Under the pieces are notes generated by a model. It was not told the origin of the DNA, did no database searches, and saw only the letters and a list, made by a program, of their open reading frames with translations. Positions 1 through 13,144 of a DNA stretch of 64,000 nucleotides are shown here, piece by piece. Every line of letters starts with the position of its first letter. The first letter of the stretch is position 1. This DNA comes from Flaccisagitta enflata (Eukaryota > Chaetognatha > Sagittoidea > Aphragmophora): contig OZ231127.1 of the NCBI GenBank assembly GCA_965153355.1, positions 91,512,001-91,576,000 of the forward strand, given 5' to 3'. The position numbers and the translations under genes are program-made.

Positions 1-24
1 TTTATCTTTTATATCTCTAATTTA

Positions 25-156
25 TTAGGTGCGACAAAGCACCTCTATAACTGGCTGTGTCCGTCGGTTGGTTGGTTGGTTGGTCGGTTGGTTGGTCTGT
101 AACGCATTCGTTCGACGCTCCACACCGTCGCACCTATTGGCCTACTTGGCCTTGTT
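25..156 (-). mobile_element. Hairpin-ended non-autonomous element, subtype A (copy A1)
   Basis: On the minus strand this starts AACAAGGCC, has GGTGCGAC near that end, then a (AACC/GACC)n block and GACGGACA, and ends in the hairpin GGTGCTTTGTCGCACC followed by TAA. The same order of parts is found at 63155-63279. Core parts are also shared with the subtype B and C elements elsewhere in the window, but with a different hairpin stem. There is no coding capacity. A Helitron/HINE-like non-autonomous element is an inference from the terminal hairpin plus CTAA. Confidence 0.6.
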
Positions 157-225
157 TTTTTTATTTCTTACAATTCATTTTCTAATTTTCATTTTTCACT
201 TTTATTTTTTTTCTTCAATTCTTTT

Positions 226-375
226 TTGTCACTTTTTAAGCATCATTTTTTATTCTTCACCTTTTTCAATTTTTTATGTCACTTTTTAAGCATCATTTTT
301 TTCACTTTTTTCAATTTCAATTTTTTATGTCACTTTTTAAGCATCATTTTTTTCACTTTTTTCAATTTTTTATTT
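226..375. repeat. About 50-bp AT-rich minisatellite, three copies
   Basis: The phrase GTCACTTTTTAAGCATC recurs at 228, 278 and 329, each followed by T-rich sequence ending in TTTTTCAATTTTTTAT. The short open frames across it are repeat translations. From 376 to 640 I see only AT-rich sequence without features. Confidence 0.75.
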
Positions 376-645
376 CTATATTTCGTTTTTTATCATTTGT
401 TTTTTATTTTTCAATTTTTTTTTAGAATTGTTGATCATTGTATTTTTCTAATTAAATTGTCATATATTTTGATGATTTGTTTTTAAATTTCAACATTATC
501 TTTTATTTCATCAAGCTAAGAGACCAATAAAACTCAGGGTTACAATTTTTTCCAGATGGATTTTGTCAAATCCCCCTCTATATTCACAATACATTTATAA
601 GTAGCTATATGCAGGTTTAAGATGCATCCTCGTATGTCCATCAGA

Positions 646-738
646 GGGTGTATCCATTTATTTGTTCATTTGTACATCCATTCATCTATCCATCCATCTA
701 TCTTTCCATCCCTCTATCCACCTATCCACCCATCCAAC
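646..738. repeat. Degenerate (CATC)n tract
   Basis: Imperfect CATC/CATT/TATC tetranucleotides run through this stretch, with many substitutions suggesting an old array. Confidence 0.7.
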
Positions 739-826
739 TTGTTGCTTCCCTAACATCCGTTATTCTGGGTTTTAATTGTACTTGTCTGTAGAAAGAGTGA
801 GCGTGTGTATGAGTGAGTGTGTGAGA

Positions 827-827
827 G

Positions 828-874
<47 letters not shown>

Positions 875-1024
875 AAAGAAAGAAAGAAAGAAAGAAAGAA
901 AGAAAAAAGAGAAAAGTAAGAACAAAGGAAGGAAAAAAGAAAAAAAGAAGGAAAAAAGAAAAAAAAAAAAGAAAAAAAAGGAAGAAAAAGGGAGAAAAAA
1001 AAAAAGAAAAAGAAAGAAGAGAGA

Positions 1025-1089
<65 letters not shown>
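827..1089. repeat. Compound (GAAA)n, polypurine, (GA)n tract
   Basis: About 80 bp of (GAAA)n is followed by about 120 bp of interrupted A/G-only sequence and about 60 bp of pure (GA)n. The strand asymmetry makes triplex (H-DNA) formation plausible. Open frames on both strands are artefacts of the repeat. Confidence 0.95.
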
Positions 1090-1092
<3 letters not shown>

Positions 1093-1263
1093 AAATCTTT
1101 CTTTGTGAATTCTCTATTGCGTCAAAAACATTAATTCTCGGTAGCGTCAATTTTGCGAATTCTCTTTTGCGTCAAACTCCCGTTGTTGCATCTTGGCGGA
1201 AAGGGGTAGTCACTAAAGTTGTATGGGTTGTTGTTCTTCCTCGCAAGGGTAAGTCCTGAAACT

Positions 1264-1269
1264 CTGTGT

Positions 1270-1314
<45 letters not shown>

Positions 1315-1332
1315 TGTGTGTGTGTGTGTGTG
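1264..1332. repeat. (TG)n microsatellite
   Basis: Nearly pure TG dinucleotides with a few A or C interruptions; alternating purine-pyrimidine sequence. Confidence 0.95.
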
Positions 1333-1550
1333 TCTGAGTGACCTGTGAAGATTGGTAAGTAATTTTTTCTATCAAAATCTAGAAGAATAAAGATTTCATT
1401 TTCTCTCTTTTTACCAAAAAAGGAAGTGAAAGGTTGGAGCAGAGAAAAAGATCGAGGCAAAAAGTTGGTCAGACATTTTGTCTACGCATTCCCTCTCCTT
1501 CCTTTTTTAGCGCCTTTCCCCCCTTCCCAGCCTCTAGACTCTCTCTCTTT

Positions 1551-1551
<1 letters not shown>

Positions 1552-1641
<90 letters not shown>
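1552..1641. repeat. (TC)n microsatellite
   Basis: About 90 bp of TC repeat. The following 450 bp to 2095 has no recognisable element; its last 200 bp drift into purine-rich GACAGAGA sequence that leads into the next array. Confidence 0.95.
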
Positions 1642-1642
<1 letters not shown>

Positions 1643-2099
1643 CGGTCTTGTGCATTTTTCTGACATTTTCACGTCTCGAAGTTTTATTCTTTTTAATTCG
1701 GCCGAAAGATTTCACTTGTTTATCTAATGCTTTTTGTCCAAGTTTTTGAGGATTTGACAATCACTCGAATTTAGGCTAGTGCTCCACTTTTTTTTATTTC
1801 TCGGCTCACAGAGTTGCTCGCTGTGTGTGAGAGAGAGCCGGTGGAAAATACCGACGTTCAATTGCGCTTTTTAAAAAAATAGTCGAGAAAGAAGACAGAG
1901 AATGAAAGACAGATACAAGAAAGAGAGACAGAAATACAAAGAGACAGAGGCACAGAGACACAGAGACGTACAGATGGGGAGAGAGAGAAGCGAAGACAGA
2001 AACAGTGACGCTAACAGACCAAGAGACTCACAGAAATACATTCGTAGACAGCTTTTGAAAATCTGAGGATAGACAGAGCTAGAGATAGATCCAAGATGC

Positions 2100-2150
2100 A
2101 CAGACAGACAGACAGACAGACAAGACAGACAGACAGACAGACAGACAGTC

Positions 2151-2189
<39 letters not shown>

Positions 2190-2257
2190 AAGAGAAAGAG
2201 AAAGAGAAAGAGAAAGAGAAAGAGAAAGAGAAAGTGAAAGAGAAAGAGAGAGAGAGA
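2100..2257. repeat. Compound (GACA)n, (GAGAAA)n, (GA)n tract
   Basis: About 88 bp of GACA units change abruptly to GAGAAA hexamers and then to GA, a stepwise change of motif typical of microsatellite conversion. Confidence 0.9.
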
Positions 2258-2835
2258 AAAAGACAGATAAAACAGAAATGGGGAGGGGACAAAGAGGGAG
2301 AGTGAGGAAAAAAAAGGTAAAGTTTGTTAAAGGTTTAAAGGAAAGGGTAGGCGGTAAATAGACGGTAAATTCATTCAATCCCCGGCCTTGTTGCTTTGCC
2401 CTCACTCGCTTGTGCTTAAATCTCATTGTCAGTACTGAAACGTATCTTTTTTTTAGCCTTCTCTGGCTTTCTTTTTTTTCTGTGTTTGTGCCACGTTGGA
2501 GCATTTCTTTGCAACTTGAAGGAACTCCCACTTTGAAAAAAAAAATCCGCCATTAAGATATGCTCCGAAGATTGAAATCTTTCATGAAGTTCCCGGTTAG
2601 ATATTCTCTGGTTTCCTAGCCGATACCCTAGTGAGAAAGTGAGTCGGAGGTAAGGAACTATTAGAAGAATGCATTGAGCAGAGATATACAATTTGTGTAA
2701 CATAAGAATTGCAAGTCGCCACAGTTGTTGGGCTTAGAGTTTTCAAGCGCTCCCTCAAACTCTTGTGTTACTCCAATGAGTTCTTTTGAGATTGTCTTAC
2801 GAAAATCTGACGACCCATAGGGTGTGTCCCTCCAT

Positions 2836-2885
2836 CTGTCGCCGTTGGTCGGTCAGTCCGTCCGTCGGCCCATCCGTTACGCCAC
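2836..2885 (-). repeat. Fragment of a hairpin-element tetranucleotide block
   Basis: GTTGGTCGGTCAGTCCGTCCGTCGG matches the internal block of the hairpin-ended elements, but neither the AACAAGGCC end nor the hairpin is visible. The rest of 2258-3290 shows no other feature. Confidence 0.35.
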
Positions 2886-3290
2886 TTTTAAAATTCTAAC
2901 GGGTTGCGCGATCGAATTATTTGATTTCTTGATTTTGTTGATTACAATGAAATTTTTAGGACAAAATAGTCTTGTCAGTTTTGCTTGTGATTGTTACGGC
3001 GTGACTGGCATTTTAATCCATAATCATCCCAGCAGGACACATTTTCATTTTCAAAATTTTTTTTCTCTTTACAAAATTCATCACTTTTTTTGTCATAATG
3101 AGGGGGAGGCGTCCTAAAATCCTAAAATTAGATTCTTTTTTTATCTTTCCTTCTTTTTTTCTTCTTGAAGAAATGTATGACAAAAAATTGGTCGTTTCGT
3201 TCGTTCTGCTGACAGCTCCACAGGAGGGCGGAAGTTGAGGGTAAGGCCAGGTCTCCTATCATGTGCATGCACTGTGTGTTTTTGTTTTTC

Positions 3291-3483
<193 letters not shown>

Positions 3484-3852
3484 TAGTGTATCTACGCATG
3501 AAAGTTAACATACAAAGGTTATGGTACAACAAAACTGTTAAATGTATTGATCCATATTCAAACCTGTCCAACAAAACTCCGCTCACCCTATCTTTTTAGC
3601 CTGTAATCTCTTGGAAATTTACTGTAACAGCAAAAAAAATGTCAACACTTAATGACAAATGATAAATCTGGTTGATTTACGGCCGAATGCGTGTCACATC
3701 TTGGCAGGAGACGACTCTTACTGGCCTCTTACAAGATGCAAACGGGTTTTTGTTTTTATCTCTTTGAATCCAAAACCTTCGATTATCTTTTACTTGTCGA
3801 TGGACTTTTACGAGTTTGTCACGAATCTCATTTCATTCTTTCTTTCCTACTT

Positions 3853-4368
3853 GGGCAGCGGCCCCGAAGGGACCGATGACCTATGTTTTCACACAGGAAA
3901 TTTCTCCTTCTTCCTCTCCTCCTCCTCCGTCCACTCCCTTCGAAGCTCATATCCTAGCCTTGAGGCTCAAATCTCTGCCTTGAGGCCCAAAATCTAGCCT
4001 CAAGGCCCAAATCCTAGCCATGAGGCTCAAATCCCAGCTTCAAGACTCAAATCCCAGCTTCAAGGCTCAAATCCCTGCCTTGAGGCTCAAATCCCAGCCT
4101 TGAGGCTCAAATCCCAGCCATGAGGCTCAAATCCCAATCTTGAAGCTCAAATTCAAGCCTCAAGGCACAACTTACAGCCTTCAGGCTCAAATCCCAGCCT
4201 AAAGGCTTAAATCCCATTATTCATACTCAAAATCCAGCCTAGGACTTTAAAACTTACCAAGCATAGGTCATCGGCTCCTTTGGGGCCGCTACTCCTCCCA
4301 CCATCACACACCCACATATACTCACATAGGGGCAAGGGTACCGCTGACCATCTAACGCTTTTGCGACT
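3853..4368 (+). mobile_element. Foldback-type element with 20-21 bp internal array (copy D2a)
   Basis: The left arm GGGCAGCGGCCCCGAAGG leads to ...GATGACCTATG. An array of about fourteen 20-21 bp units (core GGCTCAAATCCCAGCCTTGA) runs from about 3935 to 4240. The right arm GCATAGGTCATCGG... at 4261 is the reverse complement of the left arm with a few mismatches. Beyond the right arm comes GGGTACCGCTGACCATCTAACGC, shared with the copy at 41594-42304. There is no ORF, so it is non-autonomous. The transposase class is unknown. Confidence 0.7.
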
Positions 4369-4495
4369 TTTCTTGTTTCTTTCTTTCTTTCTCAATCCTT
4401 CTTTTTTTTCAAAAGTATTAATGATTACTTCAACTAACCAAATCAGGCGACCTCTGGGTCGTGTAAGAAAAAGTGACTCTGTCACTGTCTTAGTG

Positions 4496-4708
<213 letters not shown>

Positions 4709-5130
4709 GTCCTACAGTTTTGTTGTAAACTTCGCTTCCATCACTTCCATACAATCTTGCAATTTGAGTATTTTCATTAGTACCATGTCTTGAATTACGG
4801 TAAGATTGTTCACCATAAATAAAAGGATTTTTTTTGACCGTTGTTCAGATTGCCCGACAGAAAAAATGAGACATGACGACCTAATTCTACTTCTTTTGTG
4901 CATAAATCACCAAAAATAATGAGACAGGAATGAATGGTTGTGGACACATGTAAGAAAAGAAATTGAAATTTCTGATAAAGACTTAAATTATTTCTGGTAA
5001 GCAGACCAACAACAAAAAAAAAGCCTTAAAGTCGAGAATGTCCAATTAAAATGCCCTAATTTTCCGCTGAGCGTTTTGGAAGGGAAATTTATCATTCTCA
5101 TTTTCCTTTTTTTTTTTTCTTCTCTCTCCT

Positions 5131-5296
<166 letters not shown>

Positions 5297-5576
5297 ACTT
5301 GAAATAGGGTTAGACGAAGAAATTAGATTAGAAAGAGTGACACACGGCCATTAATTGTGCGTTGAACAAAAGATATGTTTTGTTTTAAAATGAAAACCAA
5401 GAGAGACCTAAGTTTGCTCGAGCTAATCATTATATCATTATATTAGATGTTATTGATATGTACGAGGCAAGCTACAAAAGAGGGCGAAAAAGGCTCGCCG
5501 AAAGAACCATTTCATATCATTTTCGATTTTGTCTTCTGCTTAATAATCAAAAAACCGCTCAACCTGAAGATTTGTG

Positions 5577-5650
5577 AAAGTGAAGGCTAATAGTAATACC
5601 CCATTCCTAAGCTAAAGTGAAGGCTAATATTAATTCTCCATTCCTAAGCT
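5577..5650. repeat. Tandem duplication, 37-bp unit, two copies
   Basis: AAAGTGAAGGCTAATA...CCATTCCTAAGCT occurs twice head to tail (5577-5613 and 5614-5650) with a handful of differences. Confidence 0.85.
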
Positions 5651-5704
5651 CTTGCAGTGAAACGATCTCTTTCTGAAGCCCATATCATGGTATCTTATCA
5701 AAAG

Positions 5705-5880
5705 AAAAAAGAAAACTGAAGTATTCTTGTTTTCATCTGTGCTAATTGGCCTTTATCATATCTATTGAAACAAACTTAAGCGATTTCTGTAATTCCACAA
5801 GGTATCATTTAGTAAAAGTTTGTTTTGATTAAGATTTTAGTATTTTATGAACATGATCATGAATTATTGCGGATGTGTTT
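5705..5880 (+). repeat. Dispersed repeat, copy 1 (relative at 47240)
   Basis: Ordered matches include AAAACTGAAGTATTCTTGTTTT, AATTGGCCT, CAAACTTAAGCGAT, TTCTGTAATT, GATTTTAGTATTTTATGAA and ATGATCATGAAT. They recur in the same order with similar spacing at about 47240-47440. This looks like two old copies of an unidentified interspersed repeat. Confidence 0.6.
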
Positions 5881-7252
5881 TGAACATGTAGAAGAACGCG
5901 CTTCAAAGATCAATGATTTGACCAACACCTTAATAATCACAACTTAGGTTTACCAGTTCCTTCCTTGCTCCAGTATTCATGAGTTGTTGGAAAATCAAGC
6001 TCAACTCAAAATTAAAAACGCACTTTTTTTTTCAATTCTCATTTATCAAGAAAAATAACTGGGAGGAGGATATTTTTTCTGAAAATAAATGATATGCGTC
6101 GAAGTTTTTTGACCTATATATCGTCTTTTAGATCTCTTTTTTTCGTATTCTCACCAGAAAATTGAGTTTTATCTTTTTAGTTCTACCCAAAAAATGAGAT
6201 AAGCGAAAAAATAAGTAGGGCAATTTTTACGAAACCGAACTTAACTTAATTCACTTTATATGCTTCTAGTCCTTCAACTCTTTTTTTTGTTGTTTAATGA
6301 GCAAATATTTTTTTGGAGAATTTAAATTTGCTCGTAGAGAGATAAAGAAAAAAAAAATGAATCGGATTGAACCCAAGCAGATACGTTAGTATGATGTTTA
6401 CATTCAAAGAGAGATAAGGGTTCAGGAAGATTTAAAAAACTTGAACAATTTTCTGTGTAATGTTTTGAACAAATAACTAGAAGTGTCCATACTTTTTTCA
6501 CAGTTCAATATCGGTCCTCCAATCCCAGCCGTCAAACAACCGGCACTGAGTGAGTTTCTTGATAATGATTTATAACAGTACAAATATCACTAAAACATGG
6601 GCGCTTTTGAAATTGATTTGAAACATTGTTACAATTCTTAAAAATCAATTTTTTCATAAGCTTAGTCAATTATGGTGGGGGGCGGCGGGGAGAGGGGCGT
6701 CGATAAATGCAGGTAATATGGTCTTTGTCTTCCTCTACCTCTTTCAAACTCCATTCTCATATCTTTTTTTGTAGCTTGAGAAAAAGAGAAAAGAAAAAGT
6801 ATGAAATTTTATGAATACTTGACTCGATTTAGCAAATAATTTAAAACTCTTTTTTTTTCTCTAAAATCGTAAAAACTTGAGGGGCTTTGTGGGATCGCAA
6901 CCTTGAAAAAATCTGCTTCCTGCCTGCATGATCGCCATTAAAAAGATATTTTGATCTAGAAAAAAAAATAGATTGACGTTGGTTCGAAAAAATGCGTTAA
7001 AAATTTTTTTGGCGAGCATTAACCCTGAAAAATGAAACCCTTTTTTTCAACAGTTTTTGTGGAGTTTTTATTTCTGATCAACTCTCGCATTAAGTTGGAA
7101 GATAAATAGTATCAAGGTTCAAATGATAGATTTTTTCTCTTCTTCTTTTTCTCTCTTTTATATTCAGGTTTGGGCCACTATCGCAGACCCCCAAAAAACT
7201 TATCGCTGAATTAGAGAGGAGATTCTCCACTGGAGAGGGAAAGCGAGAAACA

Positions 7253-7373
7253 TAAGCGGGTGGGCAGGGGCTGTATTTGAGGTCACTGAAGCAAAAGCGG
7301 TAAAATGTGACCATTGACCAATGGACGGATGAACAGACAAAGCGAGGTGTAGAGTCGCGTCGCACACGACTAA
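7253..7373 (+). mobile_element. Hairpin-ended element, subtype B, 5'-truncated or diverged (B1)
   Basis: It carries the subtype B internal phrase GCGGGTGGGCAGGGGC..GTATTTGAGGTCACT, a weak GACGGATGAACAGACAAAGCG block and the terminal GAGTCGCGT..GCACACGACTAAAA. The tetranucleotide block is almost absent, so this is a short allele or an old copy. Confidence 0.55.
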
Positions 7374-7633
7374 AAAGATATTCAATGGCAAAACAAGGAA
7401 AAGTGAATCCCCCCTTTTGTTGCCTAAAATATGATTGCACAATGCACAACCTCAGTTAGTTTAGTAACTATTTGGACTGTAGAATGTGGCCCCTATAGCC
7501 AGCCAAAATATTGAGAAAAAAAATGCATTGAATTTGACAAAGTTTGTCGTTTTCCTTTTTCACTACACATTTTCCCTCCTAGTCCTAACTCCCACTCGTT
7601 AAATGTTTTGAAACTTGTCCCTCTTTCCTCATC

Positions 7634-8737
<1,104 letters not shown>

Positions 8738-8768
<31 letters not shown>
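8738..8768. repeat. Short (GA)n microsatellite
   Basis: About 30 bp of pure GA. Confidence 0.9.
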
Positions 8769-8769
<1 letters not shown>

Positions 8770-8829
8770 CGCTCCTCCCTATTTCTTTCTTTGCCTCTTT
8801 TTTTTTTTTTAATTTCATTCTCTACATAG

Positions 8830-9222
8830 TGTTACATGGCGATAGTTTAACCATTGTTGCATGGTAGTGCATACCATACCGACCTCCGACCCCAGTTTTG
8901 CAATTGTTTCATGGTAACGGATACCATACTGTACCCTTCTCTAGTTTAGTATTGTTTGTTCTGACTAACGTACTCGTACGTTTGAGCTATCTCGCTTTGT
9001 TATTTGTACTACTGTACATCCGCAATGAAACATAAACTAGTCACATAAGATATGAGGGCCGCCGAGAACTAGCCCACCGACAATTTGGAGAAGAATTTAG
9101 TAAACAAAATGAGCGAGGATACCGCGGGCTTAAGTATGGTCCTCCCCCATAGCATCATAGCCACAATTTTTCGAATCTGCACTTGTCCCTTGGGGAAATA
9201 AATTGTTTGATTTGATTTGATT
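8830..9222 (+). mobile_element. Likely 5'-truncated LINE 3' end
   Basis: GC-balanced sequence unlike its surroundings ends CTTGTCCCTTGGGGAAATAAATTG followed by three TTTGA units (about 9204-9222). An AATAAA-bearing 3' end with a pentanucleotide tail is typical of CR1/L2/RTE-type non-LTR elements, and dead-on-arrival copies are usually short like this. No coding motif remains, so the 5' limit is a guess. Confidence 0.4.
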
Positions 9223-9490
9223 TCTCTCATTCTCTTTTTTTTTCTTCTTCCTTTTTTTTATGATGTTGATGAACGAATTTTTTGAGGGTTCAAAATAAAC
9301 TAGGTCAAAAGAGAGAAAGAAAAAAAAGAGAGAGATGAAGATAACCGAAACTAAAAAATGTAGAGCAATGTTTTTTAACTCAATCCCAAGTGAAATAAAT
9401 CAATAGCCAAAATTTTGTAACACATGCATGATGAAGCGAGGGGGGCGAGTAAAGGAGGAAGAGGAAGAGAGAGAAAGAGGGGGAGAAGGT

Positions 9491-9712
9491 GACAGAGCTG
9501 ATAGAGCAGACTAACACTGACAGAGCTGACAAACACTGACAGAGCAGACTAACACTGACAGAGCTGACAAACACTGACAGAGCTGATAGAGCGACCGACA
9601 GAGCTGATAGAGCGACTGACAGAGCTGATCGAGCGACTGACAGAGCTGATAGAGCGACTGACAGAGCTGATAGAGCGACTGACAGAACTGATAGAGCGAC
9701 TTACAGAGCAAC
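9491..9712. repeat. 19-21 bp minisatellite, two unit types
   Basis: Units of ACAGAGCTGATAGAGCGACTG alternate at first with ACAGAGCTGACAAACACTG and then become homogeneous toward 9700. All six frames stay largely open, which explains the apparent ORFs. Confidence 0.9.
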
Positions 9713-9870
9713 AGTGATCGGGAGGAAAATAGAAGGAAGAAGCATTGATATATCTAATCACAACAATGAAGACAAACAGATGCAAGTCATAAGATTGCCA
9801 GTCATCAGCCATTGATAATTTAATGAAAATAACTCCGATGATACATTCTCAGTCGGTTTTCGTAATTTCC

Positions 9871-10105
9871 CCGGCCGGTTCTTGCAATTTCGGCCGGATT
9901 TTACTATTTTCCCGGCCGGTTCTTGCCATTTCGGCCGGATTTTACTATTTTCCCGGCCGGTTCTTGCCATTTCGGCCGGATTTTACTATTTTCCCGCCCG
10001 GTTCTTGCCATTTTGGCCGGATTTTACTATTTTCCCGGCCGGTTCTTGCCATTTCGGCCGGATTTTACGATTTTCCCGGCCGGTTCTTGCTATTCCTTCG
10101 GCCAA
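9871..10105. repeat. 41-bp minisatellite with GGCCGG palindromes
   Basis: Units start at 9871, 9912, 9953, 9994, 10035 and 10076 (exact 41-bp period, last one partial). Each unit is two diverged half-units beginning CCGGCCGGTTCTTGCC and CGGCCGGATTTTACTA. 41 is not a multiple of 3, so long frames on both strands cycle through all three phases; it is not coding. Confidence 0.95.
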
Positions 10106-10310
10106 TCTTTCTTTGGCTGATTTGTCATCATCTCCTCTGTCCATTTGTCGGGAACTTCTTTGTCTGTCTGTTGGCTTCTCCCCCGTGACTTTGTCGGCAT
10201 CTCCTCCGTCCATTTATCGGTATCTCCACTGTCCATTTCTCGGCAACGGCTCTGTCGGTTTGTCGGCATCTCTTCTGCCAGTGTGTCGGTATATCGATTA
10301 TAACTCATTT
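10106..10310. repeat. Degenerate GTCGGCATCTCCTCCGTCCA repeats
   Basis: Loose 20-40 bp repeats with core TTTGTCGGCATCTC and CCGTCCATTT adjoin the 41-bp array and probably share its origin. Nothing else is seen up to 10459. Confidence 0.55.
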
Positions 10311-10456
10311 TTGTTTCCTCCTTTCGGATTTTCTTTTTTTTGCCTCTTCACTTCCCACTTGGTAAAAATCTTGACTTTGCCCTTAAGCTGCCTTCTAAAG
10401 ACCCTACATCCAGATTATCAGACCAAATTACTCTCTTCTTCTTCTGCATTCCATCT

Positions 10457-10564
<108 letters not shown>

Positions 10565-10734
10565 AAACAAAAAAAAGTCTTGGGTAGAATTTTTGAAACT
10601 TGATCTCATTTTCCATTTATTCTTTGTTTTGCTGTATCAAGGTCATCACAACATTACAAGTTTAGCCTGTAGAATTCCTTCATATTCGAGTATTCAAGTA
10701 TGACTTTTTCGCTTCTTCATCTTCATCATCATCT

Positions 10735-10946
10735 TCTTCTTCTCCTACTTCTTTTTCCTTCTCTTTTTCTTTTTGCTTTTTCTTTTTCTTTTTCTTTTTC
10801 TTTTTTCTTTTTCTTTTTCTTCTTCTTCTTTCTCTTTCTCTTCTTCTCTTTCTTTTTCTTCTTCTTCTTCTTCTTCTTCTTCTTCTTCTTCTTCTTCTTC
10901 TTCTTCTTCTTCTTCTTCTTCTTCTTCTTCTTCTTCTTCTTCTTCT
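10735..10946. repeat. Polypyrimidine tract, (TTCTTT)n then (CTT)n
   Basis: T/C-only DNA grading from TTCTTTTT units into about 90 bp of pure CTT. Poly-Phe, poly-Ser and poly-Leu frames here, and poly-Glu/Lys/Arg on the other strand, are artefacts. Confidence 0.95.
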
Positions 10947-10992
10947 GCTTTGCTTTTTGGTTCCCATACCAGGCTTAGACTTACTCGTTCTA

Positions 10993-11542
10993 ACAGGATG
11001 TGCAAAAAATATTGTATTTTTGGGGGAAAGCATGCAAAAACCACCCTTTACAGATTTTTTTCCATCTAAGTCATGGTCAATGATATTTTTGAATGTTCAT
11101 CACAGGAACGGCAGCAAAAATTTGTTAATAAAAGAATGATTTAAGGAAGGAAAGGCCATTTGTGAGGTTAGATTCAAGATTGTTTATGCAAGTTCTTTAA
11201 ATGCTTAGGTCAAATTTTTGGACATAATGTTTGTGTTGTTTGATTAAAGTATATCAGTGCTTCTTTATCATGTTGGGATACAAGTCTTTATGTCATTTTC
11301 AGCCAGACATGATCGCCGTTCTTTGCTATATTTATATAAGTAAAAATCCCATGAAATTGAAGAATATACCTCCAGCATAACTTTCCTTTTCACAAACCAG
11401 GAAAGTTGAACATAAAATCTATGCTCTTTAGCAATTAGTAGGACAAATTGTGAGATTAAATTTCAAATTTCATCTTACTGGGCCATCTGGTAGTAAGGTT
11501 TTTGTGATAATATGTAAATACCAAATTTTTTGCACACCCTGT
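10993..11542. mobile_element. MITE-like element, terminal repeats ACAGGATGTGCAAAAAAT
   Basis: The left end ACAGGATGTGCAAAAAAT, preceded by TA, has its complement ATTTTTTGCACACCCTGT at the right end with one mismatch. About 510 bp lie between, without a transposase ORF. The CAGGGTGTGCAAAAA-type end resembles Tc1/mariner-like termini (inference). The right flank is TT, so a TA duplication is not intact. Confidence 0.6.
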
Positions 11543-11868
11543 TTGTGTTTCAATCAGAGAAATAAGTATTTAAGCTGATAATCTGTACGCTCTACCCACA
11601 AAAGCAACTTACGGACACACACAGTATGTGCGTGCTACACGTGTATGTATATATCACTATTATATGGATAATCATATCCAAACGTGCCCAAGTGGGGTGA
11701 CTCTTCACCATCCTCCTTTAGGCTCTGCGCGCGTAAAGAAGATGAGGAATTTCTGGAAAGTGTCGAAAAATCAAAACGAATGCAGAGTTGCAACACCTTT
11801 TTTTCGCTCTCCCCATTCATTTTCATTTACTCATCTATCTTTGTTGTTGTGGCGCGAACGCGTATTGA

Positions 11869-12024
<156 letters not shown>

Positions 12025-12849
12025 GCTGATATATTTCTCTGAAAATGAGCAGAAATTCGTCATTTGTTTCCCCATTACGACAGATTGACTGATTTCATCG
12101 AAATAGATCGTTTTTTTTTGTGACGCTAGATGGCCATACACCAACGAAAACAACAACAACAACACTAACTGTGGGAAAACAACAACCAAAACAACGACGA
12201 CAAAAACAACAGTCGGAAAATAACCACGAAAACAAATAAAAAATGACAAAAAAAAACAAAAAAAAAAAAAAACAACACAGAAACAACGTTGGATGTGGAC
12301 TTGACAACAAAGAGTGAAAGACAAAGAAAGAGTGGAATTTTGTTAGGGAAGGACTGGCAATGGCAATTGTCTAAAAAGACAACAGTATGAAAAATAAAAC
12401 ATAACAATGCCTCGTTTAGATAACCTTGTGCTGTCTCAATGTCTTACGATGTAATTACAGTTGAACCCCCCGCGATAACGAATTTCAAAGGATTAACAGA
12501 TCTAATCCGATATGGGTGGATTTCCATTATTACCAATAAAGAAATGAAAAGAAAATGACCTAAAGTTGAATTCCACAATGACATATTTTGAGGGATTAAC
12601 AAATTTCAACTATTATGGGACTGAGGTTTAATGTCCATTGAAGGCGGATTTCTGTTACTCTCGGATCCTTTATAGCGGGTGTAAATGTATAAGTTAAACA
12701 ATAACTATTGGAGTTAAGAAAAACTAGTCATCCAAGGATCGCACATGGTCAGCGGTACCCGATGCCCTGCTAGGAGTGATCAAGTGAAGTAGAAGAGTGA
12801 GAGCAGGGCAGCGGCCCCAAAGGGCCGATGAATTTTGAGACAGTGGTGC

Positions 12850-13140
12850 AGAGACGTCCTGAGGGGGATTTGAAGTTGGGATGGCAGAATTAAGTCCAAA
12901 GTAGCAGATTTGAGGCTTGGGGGGCTGGCTTGAGGCCTAGAGGACAAATTTGAGGCCTGAAGAGTTGATTTGAGGCCTAGAGGGCGGATTTGAGGTCTGG
13001 AGGGCTGATTTGAGGTGTTGAGGGCCAATATGAGGTCTGGAGAGCTGATTTGAGCTCTCAAGGGCTTCATTAAGGTCTAATTTGAGGGTTCAGAGGGCCA
13101 AAATCAGGCCTGAGACTGCAGACTTGAGGCTTTGATGGCC
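12850..13140. repeat. 20-21 bp tandem array inside foldback element D1a
   Basis: About a dozen diverged copies of GGGCTGATTTGAGGCCTAGA. The complement matches the array units of the foldback copies at 16984 and 41594, showing the array belongs to the element. Confidence 0.8.
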
Positions 13141-13144
13141 AAGG

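Noticed and set aside
9871-10105. Regular 41-bp repeats resembling a CRISPR array
   Set aside because: Units are contiguous with no variable spacers and the DNA is eukaryotic.
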